NCBI GenBank assembly: GCA_030044035.1
Contig: JASHWN010000519.1
Coordinates: 1 to 9,300, forward strand
Direction of reading: 5' to 3'
DNA: 9,300 bases
From: Xanthobacteraceae bacterium
Lineage (GTDB): Bacteria > Pseudomonadota > Alphaproteobacteria > Rhizobiales > Xanthobacteraceae
Below are positions 1 to 6,755 of this stretch, in pieces. The notes under the pieces were generated by a model. It was not told where the DNA came from. It saw only the letters and a program-made list of their open reading frames with translations, and did not search any database. A program made the position numbers and the translations under genes. How positions within the stretch are numbered: position 1 is the first letter of the stretch; the number at the start of each line of letters is the position of its first letter.

Positions 1-599
1 CGGTGCGAATAGAGCACACCCTTGGGATTGCCGGTGGTGCCCGAGGTGTAGCACATGCCGGCGGCGGTGTTCTCGTCGAACGACTTCCAGGCAAAATCGC
101 CGTCGACCTCGGCGATCCATTCCTCGTACGGCACGGCGTTGCGCAGCGGCGTCGCCGGCATATGGGCGGCGTCGGTCAGCACCACGTAGCGTTCGATCGG
201 CGTGAGCTTTGCCGCAAGCTTTTCCATCAGCGGCACGAACGTCAGGTCGAGCATCATCACGCGGTCTTCGGCGTGATTGACGATCCACGAAATCTGCTCG
301 GGGAACAGCCGCGGATTGACGGTGTGATAGACCGCGCCAATGCCCATGATGCCGTACCAGGCTTCGAGGTGGCGCCAGGTGTTCCAGGCCACCGTCGCGA
401 CGCGGTCGCCGAGCCTGACGCCGTCGCGCTCGAGCCGCTGCGCCAGCCGCAGCGCGCGGGCGCGAACCGCGGCGTAGGTCGTCGTGTGCAGCGGGCCTTC
501 GACCGAGCGCGAAATTACCGGCCGTTCGCCATGGTTGAGCGCGGCATGATCGAGGACGCGATGGCTTAAGAGTTGCCAATCCTGCATCAGCCCGAGCAT
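1..599 (-). CDS. Acyl-CoA synthetase / AMP-forming ligase (DmdB/FadD-like), N-terminal part only
   Basis: This is the first 199 residues of an ANL-superfamily adenylate-forming enzyme, which activates a carboxylic acid with ATP and transfers it to coenzyme A in the cytoplasm. The gene runs off the left edge; relatives are about 540 residues, so roughly 60% is missing. The ATG at 597-599 is preceded by a strong GGGAGGA site about 6 bases upstream, which fixes the start. The P-loop-like AMP-binding motif YTSGTTGNPKG lies at residues 184-194, followed by GVLYSH. The N terminus (MLGLMQDWQLL, then VEGPLHTTTY and HTVNPRLFPEQI) resembles medium/long-chain acyl-CoA ligases and methylmercaptopropionate-CoA ligase (DmdB). 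The substrate cannot be decided without the C-terminal half. It is divergent from the extensin-like gene, with 199 bases between the starts. Family is certain; specificity is open. Confidence 0.93.
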   Translation of the reverse strand, partial: MLGLMQDWQLLSHRVLDHAALNHGERPVISRSVEGPLHTTTYAAVRARALRLAQRLERDGVRLGDRVATVAWNTWRHLEAWYGIMGIGAVYHTVNPRLFPEQISWIVNHAEDRVMMLDLTFVPLMEKLAAKLTPIERYVVLTDAAHMPATPLRNAVPYEEWIAEVDGDFAWKSFDENTAAGMCYTSGTTGNPKGVLYSH

Positions 600-625
600 G
601 GTTCGTCCTCCCGGAAGCTTTATTT

Positions 626-654
626 TTGCGGGCCGCCGGCGGCAGCCACCGCAA
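626..654. promoter_or_regulatory. Inverted repeat in the divergent intergenic region (possible operator or hairpin)
   Basis: TTGCGG at 626-631 and CCGCAA at 649-654 are perfect inverted arms flanking a 12-base palindrome, GCCGCCGGCGGC, at 632-643. The structure sits 27 bases upstream of the acyl-CoA synthetase start, inside its likely leader. It could be an operator or an mRNA hairpin, but GC-rich palindromes arise easily at this base composition, so the call is weak. Confidence 0.2.
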
Positions 655-730
655 GGTTACCTGCGCTTGATGCCGACGCAAACTGGCTTGTTGATGCAGG
701 CTCTCTGGAACGTTCTGCGATCCTGCGCGC

Positions 731-759
731 TTGAATGGCCGCACGACCCTTGGTCTAGT
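731..759 (+). promoter_or_regulatory. Candidate sigma-70-type promoter for the extensin-like gene
   Basis: TTGAAT (731-736) and TCTAGT (754-759) match 4 of 6 bases each of the -35 and -10 consensus, with an ideal 17-base spacer. Transcription would begin near 766, about 33 bases before the GTG at 799. That agrees with the start chosen from the ribosome binding site and would exclude the longer open frame from 598. The match is moderate only. Confidence 0.33.
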
Positions 760-798
760 CCTCCCCCGATGGTCTCTTGGCGCGGCGGAGGCCGCAAA

Positions 799-1704
799 GT
801 GTCGCCGCAATGCGCCTTAAGAGTCGCTGGCGTGACCTCCTACGGCAAAACCGCTCTTGTGCTGCTTGCGTGCCTCGGCGCCAGTGGGATCGCCGCGGCG
901 CAGCATGCGTCGGCGCGGCCGATCAAGCGCCCGCGGCCGGAGCATGGCTATAGCCGCGACGCAGCGCCGATCGCTATTCCGCAACAGACCGCGCCGCCGC
1001 AGGAAGCCTTCGCCTCCTTTCCCGAGCAGGAAGACTCTGCGCCGGTGGCGGCGCCATCGCCCTGCAACTTGCGGCTGGCCCAGGTCGCCGGCTTCCGCCC
1101 GCTCGGCACGCTGGTCGCTCCCGGCGAATGCGGCGCCCCGGACGCGGTGCTGCTCGAAACCGTGACCTTGCCCGACAAGAGCAAAGTCGCGATTGCGCCG
1201 CCGGCGACGTTACGCTGCGCGATGGCCGAAGCCGTGACGGCCTGGCTGCGCGACGACGTGGCGCCGGCGGCGCAAAAGCTCGGCGCGCCGCTGCGCCGGC
1301 TCGACAATCTCGGCTCCTACGAATGCCGCGGCCGCGACCGGGTGCGCGGCGCGACCTTAAGCGAGCACGGCCGCGCCGATGCGCTCGACGTGCACGGCTT
1401 CCGGCTCGGCGACGGCCAGGTCATCGTGCTCGCCGACCCGAAGGCGCCCAAGGATTTTCGCGACGACGTGCGCGAGGCCGCCTGCGCGCGCTTTTCGACC
1501 GTGCTCGGCCCAGGCTCGGACGCCGAACATGCCGAGCACGTTCACGTCGATCTCGAGGAACGGCGCAACGACTATAAGCTCTGCGAATGGGACGTGCGCG
1601 AGCCGGTGGTCGAGGCGCAAGCCAAGGCGTCGATTCCGCCCGACGAGGTGCCGCTGCCGCGCCCGCGCCCGATCGAGGCTGACGTCGTCAGCCGACGGCG
1701 TTAG
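799..1704 (+). CDS. Exported extensin-like family protein (M15-peptidase-like fold)
   Basis: A 301-residue protein of the bacterial extensin-like C-terminal family (Pfam PF06904 type). The frame is open from 598, but GTG 799 has GGAGG at 787-791 with a 7-base spacing and gives a signal sequence: hydrophobic ALVLLACLGASG, then AAA at residues 32-34 before Q35. C25 in LLAC could alternatively be a weak lipobox. A proline-rich linker follows (about 35-88), and then the domain from C89 to about 265. SEHGRADALD places H190 and D197, and HVHVD places H247 and H249. This resembles the His/Asp/His zinc site of M15 (VanY/DacA-type) peptidases, so cell-wall peptide hydrolysis is plausible but inferred. 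Six cysteines (89, 111, 140, 176, 230, 262) suggest disulphides in the periplasm. The C terminus is Pro/Arg-rich. Its 3' end is 12 bases from the convergent catalase-like gene. Confidence 0.85.
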   Translation: MSPQCALRVAGVTSYGKTALVLLACLGASGIAAAQHASARPIKRPRPEHGYSRDAAPIAIPQQTAPPQEAFASFPEQEDSAPVAAPSPCNLRLAQVAGFRPLGTLVAPGECGAPDAVLLETVTLPDKSKVAIAPPATLRCAMAEAVTAWLRDDVAPAAQKLGAPLRRLDNLGSYECRGRDRVRGATLSEHGRADALDVHGFRLGDGQVIVLADPKAPKDFRDDVREAACARFSTVLGPGSDAEHAEHVHVDLEERRNDYKLCEWDVREPVVEAQAKASIPPDEVPLPRPRPIEADVVSRRR

Positions 1705-1716
1705 CTCAGCCACGCG

Positions 1717-2841
1717 CTAGGCCGGAAGATCGGCGGCGCTGCGCGGTTCGACGCGCGCCTGATGATTGTAGTCCATGCGGAACCGGGCGGCGGCGGCGTA
1801 GACGGCTTGTCGGACGCGCATGATGGCGCCGAGCGGGCGGTGCGCCGCGAGCGCGTGCCAAGGCGAGAAGGACATCCGTTCGTCCACCAGCTCTACCTTG
1901 TCGGCGCGCCAGGCGTTTTGCGCCGGCATGTGCAGTCGCGCCACCGAGAGATAGGGACTTTCCGTTTCCGGCCAGACCACTGCAGCGTTTTCGATCGGCA
2001 TGGTCTTGAGATTGGTGCACAACTGCACCTGGATGTCCCATACGGCCGCGTTGGTCTGAAAGAACGCAACGACGGCTTCGCGAATTCCGTCGGGGTGGCC
2101 GGACAGATTGAGCTTCTGCCGGGTCAAGGCGCGCAGATTGTCCGAGAACGGTTTGAGAGCGAGCTTGGCGATGTAGTCGCCGTAAAGAATGGCCCCCTGA
2201 GTAAAAAACTCGTCGCCCAGGATGTTGATTGCCGGGTAGCCCCCCAAGGTCAAAAGCGTGGCGCTTTGGCCGCCGACGTCTTCCACGATCTTCTCCAGAC
2301 CGCGCGTTACCGAGGACAGCACCTTCTTCAAGCCGGGCGCCCTGTCGGTCGTGGCGGCCAAGAGCTTCAGAGTGCGGAGAAAAGCGTCCGGGGTGGCCGC
2401 CCCGAACGCCTTGCCATTGACGAACAGGAAGTCCTGCGTAGCGTCCTGCTCCGAGCCCGGCACGCGCGGACCGTTGACGCCGACGATTTTCAGCGCCGCG
2501 CCGCGCGGCACCGAGACCGCATCATCCAACACGTCGCCGGGAATGGTGGAGAGGCGCAATACCGCAGGATAAGTCTGCGGGCTGGCGAATAGTCCTTGCG
2601 CCAGCATGGGAGGCAGATCCGGAAGCACTTCAAACTCGCCGACGAGCAGGCCCTGCGCTTTGGCATGCACGCCGCGCTTCGCCCGACCGGTGTCCCGGGC
2701 GACGATGGTTTGTATTCGATCCATGGTTTCGATCAGCCCCTGGATCGTTTTCGCCTCGTGATCGCCGATCGTCTCCATGGCGGGTTGGTAACGAATGGGA
2801 CGCGGCAGTGTTGGCGTGCTCGCGACTTTGGGGGCAGGCAT
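1717..2841 (-). CDS. Catalase-like haem protein (y4iL-type catalase family)
   Basis: A 374-residue protein with the core of the haem catalase superfamily, shorter than a classical catalase (about 480 or more). The distal haem histidine is in RGVHAKAQG (H59). The distal asparagine equivalent is in QDFLFVNGKAF (N142). The proximal haem-ligand tyrosine is in the C-terminal helix RQAVYAAAARFR (Y348). These residues mark it as a haem-binding member of the catalase-like group that includes rhizobial y4iL, whose reaction is not established; peroxidase or hydroperoxide activity is possible. No signal peptide is visible, so it is probably cytoplasmic. ATG 2839-2841 has a GAGGT site about 6 bases upstream. 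It lies downstream of the dehydrogenase remnant on the same strand with an 88-base gap, and is convergent with the extensin-like gene. I see no hairpin terminator in the 12-base gap. Confidence 0.82.
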   Translation of the reverse strand: MPAPKVASTPTLPRPIRYQPAMETIGDHEAKTIQGLIETMDRIQTIVARDTGRAKRGVHAKAQGLLVGEFEVLPDLPPMLAQGLFASPQTYPAVLRLSTIPGDVLDDAVSVPRGAALKIVGVNGPRVPGSEQDATQDFLFVNGKAFGAATPDAFLRTLKLLAATTDRAPGLKKVLSSVTRGLEKIVEDVGGQSATLLTLGGYPAINILGDEFFTQGAILYGDYIAKLALKPFSDNLRALTRQKLNLSGHPDGIREAVVAFFQTNAAVWDIQVQLCTNLKTMPIENAAVVWPETESPYLSVARLHMPAQNAWRADKVELVDERMSFSPWHALAAHRPLGAIMRVRQAVYAAAARFRMDYNHQARVEPRSAADLPA

Positions 2842-2929
2842 GCGGACCTCATGGGCTTGTTACAGGGTTGAGACGCTCACCTCTCGGCCCTCATGATTTT
2901 TAGTTTCGACCATCGAGCGGCACCCCAGC

Positions 2930-3589
2930 TCAGCTTCGGGTGTTGAGCGCCTGCCGGACAGCCTGTGCACGGATCGGCAGATGACGCAGGCGCGCGCCAG
3001 TCGCCGCGAAAATCGCGTTGGCAATGGCCGGAGCGACTGCCGTCGTCCCCGGCTCGCCAAGACCGGCCGGCGCCTCGTCGCTCGGCATGAGCTCGACTTT
3101 GATCTCGGGCACATCGCCCATCCGCAGCGGCGTGTAGGTGTCGAGATTGGCGTCCTTGGGCAAACCGTTGACGAATTCCGATCCCTCGTGCAGCGCCATG
3201 CTCAGTCCCCACAGCGCGGAGCCTTCCACTTGCGCTTTCGCGCCGTCGGGATGCACGGCGGTGCCCGCATCGACCACCATGGTCAGTTTTTCGACGATGA
3301 CGCGGCCGGTGGCGCGATCGACGCGCACCCGCGCGACGCAGGCGACCCAGGTCGGCATGTCGCGCTCCTGGCCGAACGTGGTCGCGACGCCGAGGCCTAC
3401 GTCTTTTGGCATTGCGCTGCCCCATGCCGCCTTTTGCGCGGCGCGAGCGAGTACCGCCGCTTGGCGGTGCGCGCCGCCGACAGCGCTCGGCGGCCCGCCG
3501 GCGTTGCGGCCGGCGCCGTCGAGCAGGTGCAGCCGGAACGCCACCGGATCGACTCCCGCCGAATGCGCCGCTTCTGGCGTGAGACCTAA
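2930..3589 (-). pseudogene. 5'-truncated molybdopterin-binding subunit of a xanthine/aldehyde dehydrogenase family enzyme
   Basis: The open frame encodes the C-terminal 200-220 residues of a xanthine dehydrogenase-family large subunit (IorB/CoxL-like, usually about 750 residues). Matching blocks read from the amino end: DPVAFRLHLLDGAGRN, then MPTWVACVARVRVD, then VVDAGTAVHPDGAKAQVEG (with the pterin-contact QxEG), then YTPLRMGDVPEI, and GLGEPGTTAVAPAIANAIF, which holds the base-catalyst-type Glu of GEP. The domain is intact to its natural end at the TGA (2930-2932). Upstream, homology stops near 3585 and an in-frame TAA lies at 3602-3604. The Mo-pterin N-terminal part and the FeS and FAD partner subunits are absent. 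A GTG at 3542-3544 could start a 204-residue product, but it has no convincing ribosome site and would lack most of the cofactor site. I infer a deletion remnant. The surviving part shows no internal stop or frameshift, so the loss may be fairly recent. Confidence 0.8.
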
Positions 3590-3604
3590 ATGGAATTGTT
3601 TTTA

Positions 3605-4120
3605 GACCATTCTGGACGTCTCAGTCTGTCGAGCTTGCTTGTTCACGGCGTTTTCCTTTTCATTTGCGGACTTCACGGCTCATGCGCGGCGGCCGACCGC
3701 TCTCTACGCGCGCTGCACGTAATTGGGGAACCGCGCTCACCGCGGACCGTAGAGCGGGACACGCGAAATGACTTGCAAAAAATTGCGCTGATTCAGTCGA
3801 TCTTTGCTGGGAGCGCGGATTAGCAAAACGCAATCGCCTTTCGATCATAGGCGCCTTGCGAGGGATTACGCCTTCGGCTTATTCGCCTGCGGCCTTCGCG
3901 CGGCTCGGGCCGGACGCGACGCCGGTTAGCGCCAGCTTGGTTGCCACGAACCCGACGGACTCAATGGATACTTGTATTCACCCGGCGTCTTCGACATCCC
4001 GACCATTTCCGTGACGCCGGTATAGAAGCGGCTGGGATGGCCAGCCCGAGCGCTTTTGCGGCCTTGACGTGTCTTACCGGCCAGGCAATCGAATGGCGCG
4101 GCAGATCACGGCGCGCGCCG
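3605..4120. other. About 500 bases with no convincing gene; possible decayed DNA
   Basis: Only short open frames occur here and none has a recognisable domain or a good start. The stretch from 3590 to 3850 looks more AT-rich than the flanks. On the minus strand at 4030-4068 the reading VKAAKALGLAIPA resembles the C-terminal NLKTAKALGLTIP motif of TrpX-type ABC substrate-binding proteins, but the surrounding residues do not continue the match clearly. A 12-base perfect palindrome, CGGCGCGCGCCG, abuts the stop of the zinc-finger gene at 4109-4120; with no loop and no T tract it is not a good terminator. I see no tRNA, insertion-sequence ends or CRISPR repeats. Confidence 0.5.
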
Positions 4121-4474
4121 CTATTCATGAAGCAGCGTTTGCCAGTTTGAAGGCACCGCTCCGGCCGGCCCGGGCACCGGTTGATTCGGCGGATGCGAGG
4201 AAGGAGCGGCAAGCTTCGGGCCGGCGAAGAATTCTTCGGTACGATAGTCGTAGAACCAATGCTCGCCGGGCTCGAAGCTCGTGATTATCGGGTGACCCGT
4301 CGCGGCGTGATGTTTCGATGCATGCTGACTTGGCGAACTATCACAGCAGCCGATGTGACCGCATTCGGCGCATCTGCGGAGGTGAAACCACCATCCGCCC
4401 CGAGCCAAGCATTCGACGCAACCTGTTCCGCTTGGCTTGGCCGCTGCGTTGATACCATCCCTCGCGGACTTCAT
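4121..4474 (-). CDS. Small UBP-type zinc-finger protein
   Basis: A 117-residue protein dominated by one UBP-type (ZnF-UBP, PF02148-like) zinc finger. Likely metal ligands are C19 and C22 (CVEC), C35 and C38 (CAEC), C43/C44 (GCCD), and histidines at 51, 55/56 and 61 in the block SPSQHASKHHAATGHPII. The motif FEPGEHWFYDY follows the finger, as in bacterial relatives. The C-terminal tail from about residue 87 is proline-rich and probably disordered. In eukaryotes this finger binds the C-terminal Gly-Gly of ubiquitin; the bacterial single-domain role is unknown. The frame is open from 4603, but ATG 4472-4474 has a GGGAG site about 8 bases upstream and begins where the family begins; a longer form would overlap the hydrolase gene. 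It lies 91 bases downstream of that hydrolase on the same strand, so co-transcription is possible. Confidence 0.88.
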   Translation of the reverse strand: MKSARDGINAAAKPSGTGCVECLARGGWWFHLRRCAECGHIGCCDSSPSQHASKHHAATGHPIITSFEPGEHWFYDYRTEEFFAGPKLAAPSSHPPNQPVPGPAGAVPSNWQTLLHE

Positions 4475-4565
4475 AGGCTGCTCCCTGACTTCGGTTTGCT
4501 TTACTTGCCTCGCATCGACGGCGGACCAGCGGAGCGCTATCCGATGGCGTTGACGAGCAGATCGA

Positions 4566-6512
4566 TCATAAGAAATCCCGAGGAATAGCGCGATCCCAGT
4601 CACGACGACACACTTGGTTCGCGCCCTCGAAGGCGCGCAAACTTGCCTGCAGCCGGAATGTATCGTGCGTGGACGACAGCCGCAGCTGCGTCTCGACCCG
4701 GATTTGCCATTTGTTTCGCGACAGCGTCTGGGTGCGGCTCAGTTCGGCGACGGCGCTGAGCGGATCATTGTCTTCGACATGATATTCCGTCTTGTCCTGT
4801 GTGCCCGATTCCAGACCGATGCGGTCGATACGTTCAATCCGCACGCCGTCGCGACGAACGATGGTCGGCTTCTCCGGTGGCGCCGTCTCCGGTTCGGCAA
4901 ACGGCGTGAGTCTCGCGTCGGCGGGGTTGGGCGGGCGTTGCGGCAGGTCGAGCGTGCCGGCAAAAATCCGCACAGTCGCCGTGTCCGGACCGGGCCAGAT
5001 CATCGGCCAGTAAGCCGTCGATATCGCCAGCCGCACCTTGTGCCCGGCTGGAAACACCGAACCTGCATCATTGAGCTGGATGCGCACGCGATGGCGCTCG
5101 CCTGCCGCCAGCAGGGCGGGCTGTTCGTGGCCCTCGCGATGCGCGAGGTTGAGCACGCCATAGCTGACACGCAGCGATTCACCGGACGGGTGCACATCGC
5201 ATAACCGAACGACCAGATTCGCAATCGGCCGATCGGACGCGACATCGAGCGCTACGATCGGAGCGCCAAGGATCTCAATCGGCTGGTCGCGTGGCGTCGT
5301 CTCGAAAACCAGCGAGCGCGTGTCGTCTTCTTGCTGGTCCCGTGCCTGATCGCGCCCACGGCCGAATGGAACCCAGTCACCGGCACACTTGCCTACCGTC
5401 TGCGGCGAGCATACGGCGCGAGCCGTCAAAGGCGCCGCGGCTTCGCGCAGTCCCGCATCGGTCAAGAACAGTCGCCGCAGCATCACTCCTGGCGGTGGCC
5501 ACGACGGTTCTGCGATCCACCGGCCCGGCAACGTGTCGTGGTGGCTCGCCGGTTTCACGCTTTCCGTCATCCACGCCCGCAGCATGGGTTCATCCATCAC
5601 GCCCGTATCGATGCCCTTCAGCCAATAATCCCACCAACGCAGGATTTCCTGGAGGAAGCCGATCTGGGGGCCGGGAAGCGCAAAGTGCGGATAGCCATGG
5701 GCCCATGGCCCGATGAGAGCCTTGCGGGGCACCTTCAGTCCCTCGAGAAGGCGCGGGATTGCATTCTTATAACCATCGGTCCAACCACCGACGGCATAGA
5801 CCGGGCATTGGATCGCCGCGTAGTCCTCGCGCACCGATCCATGCTGCCAATACGCGTCGCGTCGCTGGTGCTGCAGCCAATTTTCCTGGAACAGCGGTAT
5901 GTTCTGCAGGCGCTCCAGCCACATCGGTCGCCAGCTATCGCCGACCAGCGCCGGATCGGGCGGCAGGCACATCAAGCTGAAAAAGAAGAAGGCCCACTCA
6001 AGCCCAGCTTTGGTGAGAAATGCGCCGCCCATATAGTGCGCATCGTCGGTGTACCGATCGTCGGTCGAACAAATGGTGACGATTGCTTTGAGTGCCGGGG
6101 GACGGCGCGCCGCAATTTGCAGTCCATTGAACCCACCCCAGGAAATTCCCATCATCCCAACCGAGCCATTGCACCAGGGCTGAGCTGCCAGCCAGGCGAT
6201 CACCTCCACGCCATCGTCTTGTTCCTGCTTGGCGTACTCGTCGAACAGTAAACCCGTCGATTCGCCGCTACCGCGAAGGTCGACGCGAACTCCAGCGTAG
6301 CCGTGACCCGCCAGATAGGGATGGGTCAGCGCGTCCCGCTCGTACGTGCCGTCGCGCTTGCGATATGGCAGATACTCGAGGACCGCAGGAACCGGGTTCC
6401 GTTGCGCATCGTCCGGCAGCCAAATGCGGGCGGCGAGCTGCGTCCCGTCGCGCAACGGTATCAACGTGTGTTCGATGACACGCACAGCGTTTGGAAAATT
6501 CGTGACGATCAC
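4566..6512 (-). CDS. CocE/NonD family serine hydrolase (X-Pro dipeptidyl-peptidase-like)
   Basis: A 648-residue alpha/beta hydrolase of the CocE/NonD (PepX) family, which cleaves esters or amides such as cocaine, glutaryl-7-ACA or X-Pro peptides; the substrate here is unknown. The N-terminal hydrolase domain (about 12-290) begins with IPLRDGTQLAARIWLP and has the oxyanion region YLPYRKRD, the nucleophile S124 in GISWGGF, D246 in GGWTDGY and H272 in GPWAHGYPH: a complete catalytic triad. A helical cap lies near 150-230. The C-terminal jelly-roll (PepX_C-like) runs from about 310 and includes FPAGHKVRLAIS. There is no signal peptide, so it is probably cytoplasmic. An in-frame stop at 6519-6521 forces the GTG at 6510-6512 as the most upstream start; its ribosome site is poor. 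Base composition seems less GC-biased than in the flanking aldolase gene. The last ~90 residues extend beyond the usual jelly-roll but remain in frame. Confidence 0.92.
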   Translation of the reverse strand: MIVTNFPNAVRVIEHTLIPLRDGTQLAARIWLPDDAQRNPVPAVLEYLPYRKRDGTYERDALTHPYLAGHGYAGVRVDLRGSGESTGLLFDEYAKQEQDDGVEVIAWLAAQPWCNGSVGMMGISWGGFNGLQIAARRPPALKAIVTICSTDDRYTDDAHYMGGAFLTKAGLEWAFFFFSLMCLPPDPALVGDSWRPMWLERLQNIPLFQENWLQHQRRDAYWQHGSVREDYAAIQCPVYAVGGWTDGYKNAIPRLLEGLKVPRKALIGPWAHGYPHFALPGPQIGFLQEILRWWDYWLKGIDTGVMDEPMLRAWMTESVKPASHHDTLPGRWIAEPSWPPPGVMLRRLFLTDAGLREAAAPLTARAVCSPQTVGKCAGDWVPFGRGRDQARDQQEDDTRSLVFETTPRDQPIEILGAPIVALDVASDRPIANLVVRLCDVHPSGESLRVSYGVLNLAHREGHEQPALLAAGERHRVRIQLNDAGSVFPAGHKVRLAISTAYWPMIWPGPDTATVRIFAGTLDLPQRPPNPADARLTPFAEPETAPPEKPTIVRRDGVRIERIDRIGLESGTQDKTEYHVEDNDPLSAVAELSRTQTLSRNKWQIRVETQLRLSSTHDTFRLQASLRAFEGANQVCRRDWDRAIPRDFL

Positions 6513-6755
6513 GGCGGACTACTCACGATGGCGGCGGCTTGCCGGCGTGCTGCGGCATCGGCCGAGGATAACTGGTGATGCCGCGGTGTCACGCGATTTG
6601 CTGCTTGGTCGGTATGGCTCAAACCCAGCCGGCGCATGGCCTCCGGCGTTTCGGTCCGCCTTGCACTTGAAAGCAGACGTCGATCTAAGCGATTTATAGA
6701 GTACAAGCCTCAGAACGCCTGCATACCATTCCCGACAAAACGCGAGGACTTGATC
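6513..6755. promoter_or_regulatory. Divergent intergenic region between the hydrolase and the class II aldolase
   Basis: These 243 bases must hold the promoters of two divergent genes. On the plus strand TTGAAA (6667-6672) and TATAGA (6695-6700) resemble promoter boxes, but the 22-base spacing is too long for a standard pair. On the minus strand an open frame from ATG 6635-6637 ends at the TGA at 6509-6511, overlapping the hydrolase GTG in GTGA, so translational coupling is conceivable. GAGG at 6744-6747 is the ribosome site of the aldolase. Confidence 0.4.

Noticed and set aside
598..798. Upstream extension of the extensin-like frame from ATG 598
   Set aside because: The extra 67 residues place the signal peptide in the interior, overlap the leader of the divergent gene, and have no ribosome site; GTG 799 has GGAGG at the right distance and a candidate promoter lies at 731-759.
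1762..2592. 276-residue open frame on the plus strand
   Set aside because: Antisense shadow of the catalase-like gene, which has haem-pocket residues in order.
3590..3823. 77-residue open frame with a hydrophobic N terminus on the plus strand
   Set aside because: No ribosome site, no recognisable family, and it starts inside the dehydrogenase remnant; insufficient support for a gene.
4475..4603. Longer start for the UBP zinc-finger protein
   Set aside because: It would overlap the end of the hydrolase gene and adds unrelated sequence; ATG 4474 has a GGGAG site and matches the family's N terminus.
5331..6251. 306-residue open frame on the plus strand
   Set aside because: Antisense shadow of the CocE/NonD hydrolase, whose catalytic triad is complete on the other strand.
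6667..6700. TTGAAA and TATAGA as a promoter for the class II aldolase
   Set aside because: The 22-base spacing is outside the normal 16-18 range.
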